A stretch of DNA of 12,004 nucleotides from an uncultured Eubacteriales bacterium (lineage in GTDB: Bacteria > Bacillota > Clostridia > Oscillospirales > Oscillospiraceae), in assembly GCA_900313295.1 (NCBI GenBank), contig OMQS01000082.1, positions 1-12,004 of the forward strand, in the 5' to 3' direction. The notes below the pieces were generated by a model. That model searched no databases. It saw only the letters and a program-made list of their open reading frames with translations, and was not told the origin of the DNA. Made by a program: the position numbers and the translations under genes. This document shows, in pieces, positions 1-7,288 of the stretch (position 1 is its first letter; each line of letters opens with the position of its first letter).

Positions 1-1
1 C

Positions 2-220
2 GGAAAATACTACGAATACACCGACATCGAGTGCTGCGGCGAAATGGCCATCGAAGCCCACCACAGCGCCACCAGCGCCGCCCCGTCGGGAATCTATCGT
101 CACATTTTCCATTTCATTGACCGCAGCGGGAAAAAGCACGAAGCTCTCTATGAAACCTCGCTGTATGAAAATGAAATTGCGATACTGACCAGCGCGCATC
201 AACAGCGCCCAAGAGGATGA
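2..220 (+). CDS. 3' fragment of an unrecognised protein gene
   Basis: An open frame runs from the left edge to a TGA at 218-220, giving the last 72 residues of a protein whose start lies outside the window. The fragment is polar, with a Cys-Cys pair near its beginning (TDIECCGEMAIEAHHSAT) and an alternating hydrophobic and charged segment (YRHIFHFIDRSGKKHEALYE) that looks like beta strands. There is no membrane segment. I do not recognise the family and assign no function. Reality as a gene is supported by the strong hairpin with a T-run starting 20 nt after the stop, in the correct orientation, and by the lack of a minus-strand gene here. It is the only likely plus-strand gene in the window and is convergent with the solute-binding lipoprotein gene. 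Confidence 0.6.
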   Translation, partial: GKYYEYTDIECCGEMAIEAHHSATSAAPSGIYRHIFHFIDRSGKKHEALYETSLYENEIAILTSAHQQRPRG

Positions 221-239
221 CTAAGTTAAAACGCAACGA

Positions 240-277
240 CGGCAGCCGCAGTTTAAGCGCGGCTGCCGCCATTTTTT
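240..277 (+). terminator. Rho-independent terminator between convergent genes
   Basis: A perfect 10-bp stem (240-249 pairs with 259-268, arms CGGCAGCCGC and GCGGCTGCCG) with a 9-nt loop is followed after CCA by six T residues at 272-277. It fits the plus-strand fragment that stops at 220. Read on minus it lies about 27 nt after the stop of the solute-binding protein gene, and the next T-run (TTTT) comes several bases after the stem, so it may work in both directions, more weakly on minus. Confidence 0.85.
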
Positions 278-294
278 ATTCGGGAAAATCGGTT

Positions 295-1920
295 TTACTT
301 GCTGACGGCATGAATGCCGGCGAAGAAATAGCGTCCCAAACCATCGCCGAACAAGCCGGTGTACTTCTCCGAGAGACTCCAGCTTCTGGTGCTGTGGTAC
401 AGCGGGATCACGTTCCCCTTTTCCAGCAGCAGGCGCTCGGCGTCCTCCAGATAGGCGTCCCGCGCCTCCTTGCTGGCGGATACCGACGCCACACCCAGCA
501 GCATGTCGTAGGCGGAGGAATTGAAGTTGGCATAGTTGCCCTCGTTGTCGGTGCGCCAGCGGTTGAGAAAGCCCGTGGCGTCATTGCGGTCGCTGGTGAC
601 CCGCAGGGCGGCCAGCGTGTATTCGCCCTGCTCCAGTGCCTTCGTGATCTCCGAGGCGGACACGCCCCTGAGCGTCACCTGAATGCCCAGCTTCTCTCTC
701 CACGTCTTTTGCAGGAACACGGCCAGAGAATCCGTCGTGCCGTCGGACTCATAGAGCATGACCACCTGCTCCAGACGCTCCAGCACGTCGGCGGTGTAGC
801 CCGCCTCCTGCATCAGTTCCTGCGCCGTCTGACAGTTCTTTTCATAGTTTTCGCTGTCGTTATCCACGGCGGCGCCGTAATCACGGAACTGTCCGCCCGA
901 CGTGCTGCGGATGCCCCAGGTCACCAGACCCTCCGCCGCCAGATGGGTGCGCGCGCCCAGCAGCTCAGCAATGGCATTGCGGTCGATGACCAGACTCATG
1001 GCGCGGCGCACCTTGTCGCTGTCGACAAAGGTGGACATTTCATTGAGCAGCACCACGCTGGTCTCGGGATAGTAGTCCGGCGTCCAGCTGTCGATCTTTT
1101 TGGACACGGCCTCGTCCGTCAGCCCCAGCACAAAGTCCGCCTCGCCCTGCTCAAAAAGGGCGTTGGCCGTCTGCTCATCGGCGGTGAAGCGGAAGGAAAT
1201 GGACTCAGGACCCAGGCGGCGGGCGTCGTAATACCCCTCGGTCTGCTGCAGCAGCAGCGTGTCATTTTCCCAGGAAACGGCGGTGTACGCTCCGTTGGTG
1301 AGGATCGTCCGGAGCGAGAGAGACCAGTTCTCCTGCTCCACGGCGGAGCTGCGCACCGGCATGGTAGCCGCCGCCGTGCAAACGCTGTCCACGAAATACG
1401 GGCAGCGGCCGGAGAGCACCACCACGAAGGTGTCGTCGTCCGGCGCAGACACCTGCAGCGCCTCCACATTTCCGGCGCGGGCGGCGCTGTAGCCGGCCAC
1501 CATGTCCAGCAGGCCGGCGTTTTCAGAGCCGGTGGCCGGATCTACCAGCCGCTTCCACGCATAAACAAAATCTCCGGCCTTGACGCGGGTACCGTCTGAC
1601 CAGACGGCGCCGGAGCGGAGCTTGAAGGTGTAGGTCTCCTGCCCCTCGGCCGTGGTGTCGCACTGGTAGCTGCGCGCCACACCGCTCACCGCCGTGCTGC
1701 CGCCACTCCCGTCGGACTGCAGCTTCATGAGATTTTCAAACAGGTGGCTCACCACGATCTTTTCTTCATCGGTGGAGACCAGCGCCGGATCCAGAGTGGC
1801 CGGAACGCTGCCCATGGCCACCCGAAAGGACACATCCTTCCCCAGACTGCAGCCGGCCAGCAGCCCCAGCGAAAGCGCCAAGGCCAGCAGCAGCGCCGCA
1901 TATCGTTTCAGATTTCTCAT
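295..1920 (-). CDS. Extracellular solute-binding lipoprotein, family 5 (oligopeptide-binding OppA type)
   Basis: A 541-residue substrate-binding lipoprotein of the ABC transporter family SBP_bac_5, expected to be anchored outside the membrane and to bind peptides or a similar ligand. Residues 1-23 form a lipoprotein signal peptide with basic residues, a Leu/Ala-rich core and the lipobox LLAGC, so Cys24 would be lipidated. The family signature follows at about 96-130 (YTFKLRSGAVWSDG, then DFVYAWKRLVDPAT), and the C-terminal lobe ends with the usual NVIPLYHSTRSW-like strand. Length is normal for OppA-type proteins. The start at 1920 is chosen for the signal peptide and for AAGGAGA six bases upstream (1927-1933); the open frame extends further but overlaps the helicase gene. 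It lies 28 nt behind the helicase and is probably co-transcribed with it. No permease or ATPase gene is in the window, so its transporter partner is unknown, and the ligand cannot be told from sequence. Confidence 0.9.
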   Translation of the reverse strand: MRNLKRYAALLLALALSLGLLAGCSLGKDVSFRVAMGSVPATLDPALVSTDEEKIVVSHLFENLMKLQSDGSGGSTAVSGVARSYQCDTTAEGQETYTFKLRSGAVWSDGTRVKAGDFVYAWKRLVDPATGSENAGLLDMVAGYSAARAGNVEALQVSAPDDDTFVVVLSGRCPYFVDSVCTAAATMPVRSSAVEQENWSLSLRTILTNGAYTAVSWENDTLLLQQTEGYYDARRLGPESISFRFTADEQTANALFEQGEADFVLGLTDEAVSKKIDSWTPDYYPETSVVLLNEMSTFVDSDKVRRAMSLVIDRNAIAELLGARTHLAAEGLVTWGIRSTSGGQFRDYGAAVDNDSENYEKNCQTAQELMQEAGYTADVLERLEQVVMLYESDGTTDSLAVFLQKTWREKLGIQVTLRGVSASEITKALEQGEYTLAALRVTSDRNDATGFLNRWRTDNEGNYANFNSSAYDMLLGVASVSASKEARDAYLEDAERLLLEKGNVIPLYHSTRSWSLSEKYTGLFGDGLGRYFFAGIHAVSK

Positions 1921-1948
1921 GTACGTTCTCCTTTTGCGCCCGATCGGC

Positions 1949-3109
1949 TCACTTCTTCTCCGGCGCCACGCAGCCGTTTTCGTCCACCACGGCGGGAAGG
2001 ATCTGACTGCGGGTGTTGCGGGCAATATCGTCCAGCCGCATGCGGCTGGGAAAATCCGACAGCAGCGTATAGGCCACACCGTGGCGCTTGGCACGACCCG
2101 TTCGGCCGATGCGGTGGATATAATACTCGTTTTCATCGGGCACGTCGTAGTTAAATACGGCGTCCACATCGTCCACGTCGATGCCCCGGGCGGCCACGTC
2201 CGTTGCCACGAACACATGGAGCTTGCCCTCTCGGAACAGCGTCATCACTGCCTCCCGCTTGCGCTGGGGAATGTCGCCATGGATGCACTGGGCATCCATG
2301 CCGCGCATCTGCAGGAACTTGGTCAGCCGCTCCGTGGAGCCTTTGGTGTTGCAAAAGCACATGACCCGCTCCAGCTTTTCCCCGGCTATGATGCGGGCAA
2401 TGGTGTCCACTTTCTGATCTGCCGGAACTTCTATGCGGTACTGGAGGATATCGGGCTTATTCTCCTTGGTGGCCTGCACGGTGATCTCCTCGGGATCCCG
2501 CTGATAGACCCAGGAAATGTCCATCACCTCTCGGGAAATGGTAGCTGAGAACATGCCCAGATTCTTGCGGTTGGGAATCTTGTCCAGAATGCGGGTGACG
2601 TCGTGGATAAAGCCCATGTCCAGCATCCGGTCGGCCTCGTCCAGCACCACGGTCTGCACTTCCTTCACCGTGACGGTGCGGCGCTTCATGTGGTCGGACA
2701 GGCGTCCCGGAGTGGCCACAACGATCTGGGGCTTGCGCTTGAGGGCGTTGATCTGCTTGCCGATAGGCTCGCCGCCGTACAGGCACACCACCCGCAGCCC
2801 CTCGTGGCACACGGCCACCTCCCGCAGCTCCTCGGTGATCTGCATGGCAAGCTCACGGGTGGGCGCTAAAATCAGCGCCTGCACCGCATCGCTCTCCCGA
2901 TCAATGCGCTCGATGATGGGCAGGCCGAAGGCCATGGTCTTGCCCGTGCCGGTGGGCGCCTTGGCGATGACATCCTTTCCCTCCAGCATGGGCGGGATGC
3001 AGCCCGCCTGCACCGGCGTGGAAACGGTATAGCCTTTGTTTCTAATGGCTCGCATGGTGGCCTCTGACAGGCCGAAGCTGTCAAAGGGCACGCCTTGGGT
3101 AATTTCCAT
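1949..3109 (-). CDS. DEAD-box ATP-dependent RNA helicase
   Basis: A 386-residue superfamily 2 RNA helicase that would use ATP to unwind or remodel short RNA duplexes in ribosome assembly or mRNA turnover. All core motifs are present: the Q-motif region FDSFGLSEATMRAI at 9-22 with Gln34, Walker A APTGTGKT (51-58), PTRELA (83-88), TPGR (133-136), DEAD (157-160), SAT (188-190), ATDVAARGID (302-311) and HRIGRTGR (332-339). The protein ends about 45 residues after the last motif, so it is essentially a bare two-RecA core. It lacks the basic or RNA-binding C-terminal extension of CshA- or DbpA-type enzymes, so a specific subfamily is not assigned. The ATG at 3109 has AGAGGA eight bases upstream; a longer reading with an ATG at 3151 would start before or at the predicted transcript start. 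The lipoprotein gene follows after 28 nt. Confidence 0.95.
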   Translation of the reverse strand: MEITQGVPFDSFGLSEATMRAIRNKGYTVSTPVQAGCIPPMLEGKDVIAKAPTGTGKTMAFGLPIIERIDRESDAVQALILAPTRELAMQITEELREVAVCHEGLRVVCLYGGEPIGKQINALKRKPQIVVATPGRLSDHMKRRTVTVKEVQTVVLDEADRMLDMGFIHDVTRILDKIPNRKNLGMFSATISREVMDISWVYQRDPEEITVQATKENKPDILQYRIEVPADQKVDTIARIIAGEKLERVMCFCNTKGSTERLTKFLQMRGMDAQCIHGDIPQRKREAVMTLFREGKLHVFVATDVAARGIDVDDVDAVFNYDVPDENEYYIHRIGRTGRAKRHGVAYTLLSDFPSRMRLDDIARNTRSQILPAVVDENGCVAPEKK

Positions 3110-3138
3110 AGTTTCTTTCCTCTTTTTTTGCCATAAAA

Positions 3139-3178
3139 TTTCAATTTCCATTTTACCACAAATGTCAACCGCTGAAAA
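3139..3178 (-). promoter_or_regulatory. Candidate promoter for the helicase-lipoprotein pair
   Basis: Two overlapping sigma-A-like readings exist upstream of the helicase. One pairs TTTTCA (3173-3178) with TAAAAT (3150-3155) across 17 bp. The other uses a perfect TTGACA (3163-3168) with a poor -10, TTGAAA (3139-3144), across 18 bp. Either gives a short leader before the ATG at 3109. Which is used cannot be decided from sequence. Confidence 0.45.
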
Positions 3179-3241
3179 GAGGGGAAATACGGGGAGCATG
3201 AGAAGACAAGGGAGGGGCAAAAGCGGCCTGCCGGTGCAGGC

Positions 3242-3267
3242 GGGCGGGGCAGAACCCCGCCCCTACG
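3242..3267. repeat. GC-rich palindromic intergenic repeat, copy 1
   Basis: GGGCGGGG (3242-3249) pairs with CCCCGCCC (3255-3262) around a 5-nt loop, followed by CTACG. The element resembles copy 2 some 40 nt further on, which shares the ending CCCGCCC(C)TACG. It lies in non-coding DNA between glgP and the helicase gene. It looks like a dispersed REP-like hairpin of the kind common between genes in GC-rich Clostridia; that comparison is from memory and was not searched. Confidence 0.5.
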
Positions 3268-3296
3268 CATGGTATAGGGCGCGGTGCAAGAACGGC

Positions 3297-3320
3297 GGCG
3301 GGGTGAGGGCCCGCCCTACG
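3297..3320. repeat. GC-rich palindromic intergenic repeat, copy 2
   Basis: GGCGGG (3297-3302) pairs with CCCGCC (3310-3315) around a 7-nt loop, followed by CTACG. The 3' end matches copy 1 (CCCGCCCTACG here, CCCGCCCCTACG there) while the 5' half differs, so the copies are related but diverged. No open frame or transposase is associated. Confidence 0.45.
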
Positions 3321-3354
3321 GCGTGAATTGGGTGGTGCGGTGCGGGGGCAGGAG

Positions 3355-3386
3355 AAAGCGGCGGCACCCGAGGGTACCGCCGCTTT
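3355..3386 (-). terminator. Hairpin after glgP, probable end of the glycogen operon
   Basis: Arms 3355-3369 and 3372-3386 are complementary over 15 positions with one exception, which on the minus-strand transcript is a G-U wobble but on plus would be a C-A mismatch. That favours minus-strand function. The stem begins about 10 nt after the glgP stop. The U-tract is short (CUUUCU), so termination may be partial and some read-through into the helicase gene is possible. Confidence 0.65.
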
Positions 3387-3396
3387 GTCTGCTGTT

Positions 3397-5811
3397 TTAT
3401 TTTCTGTATGGCACATGCCAGATCTCCTCGGCATAGTCCCGAATGGAGCGATCGGCAGCAAAAATGCCGCTGCGGGCGATGTTGTGCAGGCTGATCTCGT
3501 TCCAGCGCTTGCGGTCGCCGTAGGTTTTTATCATGCGGCGGCCGGCGTCGCAGTAGGACACGAAATCCGCAAGGAGCAGATATTGATCTGCCGGGCAGTC
3601 GCCGCCGAAAAGCAGGCGGCGGTAGATGTCCTCGTAGCTCACGCCGTCCTTAAAGCCCGTGCGGATGGCGTCCAGCACACGGCGCAGCACCGGATCGCGC
3701 TCATAGAGCAGCTCGGGGTCATAGTGCCGCGAGAGGGCGGCCGCCTCCTCCGCCCGCAGGCCGAAGAGGAACATATTTTCGTCGCCCAGCACCTCGTGCA
3801 TCTCCACGTTGGCGCCGTCCAGCGTGCCGATGGTAACGGCACCGTTCATCATGAACTTCATGTTGCCGGTGCCGCTGGCCTCTTTGCCGGCGGTGGAGAT
3901 CTGCTGGGACACCTCGCTGGCGGGCATGAGCATCTCCGCCATGGACACCCGATAATTTTCCAAAAACACCACTTGCAGCTTATCCTTGCAAACGGGGTCG
4001 TGGTTGATCTGATCCGCCACGGAGCCGATGAGCCGGATGATGCGCTTGGCCACGGTGTAACCCGGGGCGGCCTTGGCGCCGAAGAGGAAGGTCTGGGGAC
4101 GGAAGTCCATAGTGGGATCGTCCTGCAGACACTGGTAGAGGTAGAGAATGTGCATGACGTTGAGGAGCTGACGCTTATACTCATGCAGGCGCTTGACCTG
4201 CACGTTGAACACGGCGTCGGTGTTCAGCGTGACGCCCTGCTGCTTTTTCGCCCAGCAGGCAAAGCGGAGCTTATTGGCGCGCTTGATCTCCTCCAGACGC
4301 GAGAGGACGGAGGCGTCGTCTGCATAGGCGTCCAGCTTGCTCAGCTCCTGAGGATGCAGGAGGTAGCCGTCGCCGCCGTTAAGGTCGCAGATGAGGCTGT
4401 GAAGGCCGGGGTTCACCTGGCTGAGCCAGCGGCGGTGATCCACGCCGTTGGTGACATTGTGGAACTGCTCCGGATGCATCTCATAGGCCTCGCGGAACAC
4501 GTCTTTTTTCAAAATGTCCGTGTGCAGGGCGGATACGCCGTTGACACTCATGCCGCCGGCGATGCAGAGGTTGGCCATGCGGACGCCGCCGTCCCAGACG
4601 ATGGCCAGCTTCTCGGTTTTGGCGGGGTCATGATAGAAGTCCTCCACCTGCTTCTGCCAGCGGTGGGCGATCTCCGAAATGATCTGCCAGATGCGGGGCA
4701 GCAGCGTCTCAAACAGGCTCTGCGGCCAGCACTCCAGCGCCTCGGCCAGCACGGTGTGGTTGGTGTAGGCCACGCTGTTTTTGGTGATGTTCCACGCCTC
4801 GTCCCAGCCCATGCCGGCGTCGTCCATGAGAATGCGCATCAGCTCGGGGATGACCAGCGTGGGGTGGGTGTCGTTGATCTGGATGACATTTTTCTCATGG
4901 AAATTGCGCAGGGTGCCGTACACCTCCAGATGCTTGCGGGTGATGGACTGGATGGTGGCAGACACGAAGAAATACTGCTGCTTCAGGCGCAGGGACTTGC
5001 CCTCGTAGTGATTATCCTCGGGGTAGAGCACCTTGCTGATGGCGTCGGCCATGGTGCGCTCCTCGCTGGCCTGCAGGTACTGGCCGCGGCTGAAAAGCTG
5101 CATATCCACGGGCTTGGGGCTGCGCGCCTGCCAGAGGCGCAGGGTGTTGACATGATCGGTCTTATAGCCGGCGATCTCCATGTCACAGGGCACGGCCAGC
5201 ACGCGGGTATAGTCCTCGTGAACCACCATGAGCTGCCCGCCGTCCCACTTGGTGCGGACGGTGCCGCCGAAGTGCACCTCCTCCGCCTCCTGCGGACGGG
5301 GCAGCAGCCATGCGCCGCCTATATCCTGCCAGTCGTCCGGCAGCTCCACCTGCTGGCCTTCCACGATCTTCTGCTTGAAAAGACCCAGCTCATAGCAGAT
5401 GGAATACCCCGTGGCGGGGATCTCCAGCGTGGTCATGCTGTCCAGATAGCAGGCGGCCAGACGGCCAAGGCCGCCGTTGCCGAGGCCGGCGTCCGGCTCG
5501 TGCTCGAAGAGGTCGGCCGCCTTGAAGCCCAGCTCCTCCACGGCCTGGGTCAGCGCGTCCACAAGGCCGAGATTATAGGCGTTTTTCATGAGGCTGCGTC
5601 CCATGAGGAACTCCAGGGACAGGTAGTGCACCTGCCGGAGCTGCTCCTTGTCCGTTTCCTCCCGCGTGGTGACGTTCCGCTCGGCCATAATGTCCCGCAG
5701 AACCATGGCGCAGGCACGGAGCATATCGCCGTCCCCCGCTTGCTGGGGCGTGCAGCCGCAGTTGATGCGCAGCTTCTGCAAAATTGCATCTTTCAGTGTG
5801 TTCTTGGTCAT
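3397..5811 (-). CDS. glgP: Glycogen/maltodextrin phosphorylase (GT35)
   Basis: An 804-residue cytoplasmic phosphorylase that splits alpha-1,4 glucan ends with phosphate to give glucose-1-phosphate. The whole family length is present: LSLEFLMGRSL (64-74), GNGGLGRLAACYLDS (111-125), the QINDTHPTL segment (311-319), VKRLHEYKRQLLN (539-551), and the pyridoxal-phosphate site EASGTGNMKF (644-653), where Lys652 should hold the cofactor. The N-terminus is short and shows no sign of the phosphorylatable extension of animal enzymes. The start is fixed by AAGGAGA (5817-5823) and by a 4-nt ATGA overlap with the glgA stop, which suggests coupled translation. It is the last gene of the operon, followed by a hairpin. 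Glycogen versus maltodextrin preference cannot be read from sequence, but the operon points to glycogen. Confidence 0.97.
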   Translation of the reverse strand: MTKNTLKDAILQKLRINCGCTPQQAGDGDMLRACAMVLRDIMAERNVTTREETDKEQLRQVHYLSLEFLMGRSLMKNAYNLGLVDALTQAVEELGFKAADLFEHEPDAGLGNGGLGRLAACYLDSMTTLEIPATGYSICYELGLFKQKIVEGQQVELPDDWQDIGGAWLLPRPQEAEEVHFGGTVRTKWDGGQLMVVHEDYTRVLAVPCDMEIAGYKTDHVNTLRLWQARSPKPVDMQLFSRGQYLQASEERTMADAISKVLYPEDNHYEGKSLRLKQQYFFVSATIQSITRKHLEVYGTLRNFHEKNVIQINDTHPTLVIPELMRILMDDAGMGWDEAWNITKNSVAYTNHTVLAEALECWPQSLFETLLPRIWQIISEIAHRWQKQVEDFYHDPAKTEKLAIVWDGGVRMANLCIAGGMSVNGVSALHTDILKKDVFREAYEMHPEQFHNVTNGVDHRRWLSQVNPGLHSLICDLNGGDGYLLHPQELSKLDAYADDASVLSRLEEIKRANKLRFACWAKKQQGVTLNTDAVFNVQVKRLHEYKRQLLNVMHILYLYQCLQDDPTMDFRPQTFLFGAKAAPGYTVAKRIIRLIGSVADQINHDPVCKDKLQVVFLENYRVSMAEMLMPASEVSQQISTAGKEASGTGNMKFMMNGAVTIGTLDGANVEMHEVLGDENMFLFGLRAEEAAALSRHYDPELLYERDPVLRRVLDAIRTGFKDGVSYEDIYRRLLFGGDCPADQYLLLADFVSYCDAGRRMIKTYGDRKRWNEISLHNIARSGIFAADRSIRDYAEEIWHVPYRK

Positions 5812-7259
5812 TTTGTTCTCCTTGTCGTATCGGTAATGTGCTCATAAAGGGCTTCATAGGAGCCGGCGCTGGCATTCCAGCTGAAGTCGTCTCGCATGCC
5901 ACGCTCCTGCACGCAGCGGAAGCCGTGCAGATTGCTGCGGTACAGCTCCACCGCCTGCGAGATGACATACTGCATATCGAAGGCGCTGTAATCGGCAAAA
6001 ACAAAGCCGTTGCCGTCCTCCTGCCCCACCTGGCAGGAGCGCACCGTGTCCGCAAGGCCGCCGGTCTGGCGGACAATGGGCACGGCGCCGTAGCGCATGG
6101 CGATCATCTGGGAAAGGCCGCAAGGCTCCGAGCGGGAGGGCATCAGATACAGGTCGCTGCCGGCGTAGATGCGGTGCGCCAAGTCCTCATTATAGCCGAT
6201 ATAGGCGCAAAGCCGGCCTTTATAGCGGTTTTCCGCGTAGCGGAAAAAGTCTTCATACCGCTTGTCGCCGCTGCCCTGCATCACAAACTGACAGCCGGTC
6301 TGCATGATGGCGTCCAGGCTTTCGCAGATGAGGTCGATGCCCTTGTGCCCCACCAGACGGGTCACGATGGAAATAAGGGGCACGTCGCTCTGCACCTGCA
6401 GCCCCAGCTCCTGCTGCAGCGCCCGCTTGCAGTCCGCCTTGCCGCGGAGGTTCCCGACGCTGTAATGCGCCGCCAGCACGGGGTCGGAGGAGGGGTCAAA
6501 AACAGCGGTGTCGATGCCGTTTACGATGCCGGTGATCTTGTCACCGCAAAGCTGCACCACGGACTCCATGCCCTCGGCATAGGCGCCCAGACGGAGCTGG
6601 CGGGCATAGGTGGGGCTGACGGTGGTGACGGCGTCGGCGCAGAGCATGGCGCCCTTCATGAGGTTCACGCAGCCGTCCATCTGCAGCGTGCCGCCCTCAT
6701 ACCAGCCGCGATCCAGGCCGAACAGATCCTCCACCGTGTCCGCGCCGAACTTGCCCTGATACTCCACATTATGGATAGTGAACACGGTGCGGATACCGCG
6801 CAGAGCGTCCCAGCGCCCCATGAGATCCTGCCGATAGATGGGCACCAGCGCCGTCTGCCAGTCGTTGCAGTGGATCACCTCAGGCATATCGTCCAGCACG
6901 GGCAGCAGATCCAGCACCGCACGGGAGAAAAAGGCAAAGCGCTCCCCGTCGTCGCACTCGCCATAGAGCCGGCCGCGGGCAAAATAACGCTCATTATCCA
7001 CAAAATACCAGGTGACGCCGCGGTGCTCAAGGGAAAACAGGCCGCAGTATTCATGGCGCCACGCCAGATCCACATAGATATACCGGCGGAAGGTCATTTT
7101 TTCGCGCCACTGGGTGGAAATGCTGTTATACAGCGGCAGGATCACCGCCACGCGGTGGCCTCTGGCCGCCAGAGCCACCGGAAGGCTGCCGGACACATCC
7201 GCCAGACCGCCGGTTTTGCAGAAGGGGGCGGCCTCCCCCGTTACATAGAGAATGTTCAT
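5808..7259 (-). CDS. glgA: Glycogen synthase, ADP-glucose dependent (GT5)
   Basis: A 483-residue GT-B fold glycosyltransferase that transfers glucose from ADP-glucose to the non-reducing end of an alpha-1,4 glucan in the cytoplasm. The N-terminal KTGGLADVSGSLP motif (15-27, Lys15 contacting ADP-glucose) and HCNDWQTALVP (130-140) are intact. So are GIVNGID (244-250) and the C-terminal PSRSEPCGLSQMIAMRYG (374-391), which holds the conserved Glu378 region, followed by QTGGLADTV (398-406). Length is normal for bacterial GlgA (about 475-485). The ATG at 7259 has AGAGG six bases upstream, inside a 10-nt sequence that repeats the end of glgD. It lies 20 nt behind glgD and overlaps glgP by 4 nt. Confidence 0.98.
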   Translation of the reverse strand: MNILYVTGEAAPFCKTGGLADVSGSLPVALAARGHRVAVILPLYNSISTQWREKMTFRRYIYVDLAWRHEYCGLFSLEHRGVTWYFVDNERYFARGRLYGECDDGERFAFFSRAVLDLLPVLDDMPEVIHCNDWQTALVPIYRQDLMGRWDALRGIRTVFTIHNVEYQGKFGADTVEDLFGLDRGWYEGGTLQMDGCVNLMKGAMLCADAVTTVSPTYARQLRLGAYAEGMESVVQLCGDKITGIVNGIDTAVFDPSSDPVLAAHYSVGNLRGKADCKRALQQELGLQVQSDVPLISIVTRLVGHKGIDLICESLDAIMQTGCQFVMQGSGDKRYEDFFRYAENRYKGRLCAYIGYNEDLAHRIYAGSDLYLMPSRSEPCGLSQMIAMRYGAVPIVRQTGGLADTVRSCQVGQEDGNGFVFADYSAFDMQYVISQAVELYRSNLHGFRCVQERGMRDDFSWNASAGSYEALYEHITDTTRRTK

Positions 7260-7288
7260 CTTATACCTCTTAATATTTCTTATACCTC
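7260..7288 (-). repeat. 10-nt direct repeat spanning the glgD end and the glgA ribosome binding site
   Basis: On the minus strand GAGGTATAAG occurs at 7288-7279 and again at 7269-7260, separated by 9 nt (7270-7278). The first copy encodes the last residues Glu-Val and the stop codon of glgD. The second carries the Shine-Dalgarno sequence of glgA and ends directly at its ATG. It looks like a small tandem duplication that created or strengthened the glgA binding site. Confidence 0.75.

Noticed and set aside
1921..2217. Upstream extension of the lipoprotein reading frame to about 2217
   Set aside because: It would place nearly 100 residues before a textbook lipoprotein signal peptide and overlap the helicase gene; the ATG at 1920 has a good ribosome binding site.
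3110..3220. Longer N-terminus for the helicase (ATG at 3151 or further upstream)
   Set aside because: The extra residues do not match DEAD-box N-termini, the region contains the promoter candidates, and the ATG at 3109 has its own binding site.
3242..3320. A CRISPR-like or riboswitch reading of the GC-rich intergenic repeats
   Set aside because: Only two diverged copies with unequal spacing exist, and no conserved aptamer-like layout or downstream expression platform is visible.
3328..5847. Very long open frame on the plus strand opposite glgP (and similar ones opposite glgA, glgD, glgC, glgB and the lipoprotein gene)
   Set aside because: These are mirror frames produced by GC-rich codon use; their translations are rich in Ala, Gly, His, Val and Leu without any recognisable domain, while the minus strand encodes full, motif-complete enzymes.
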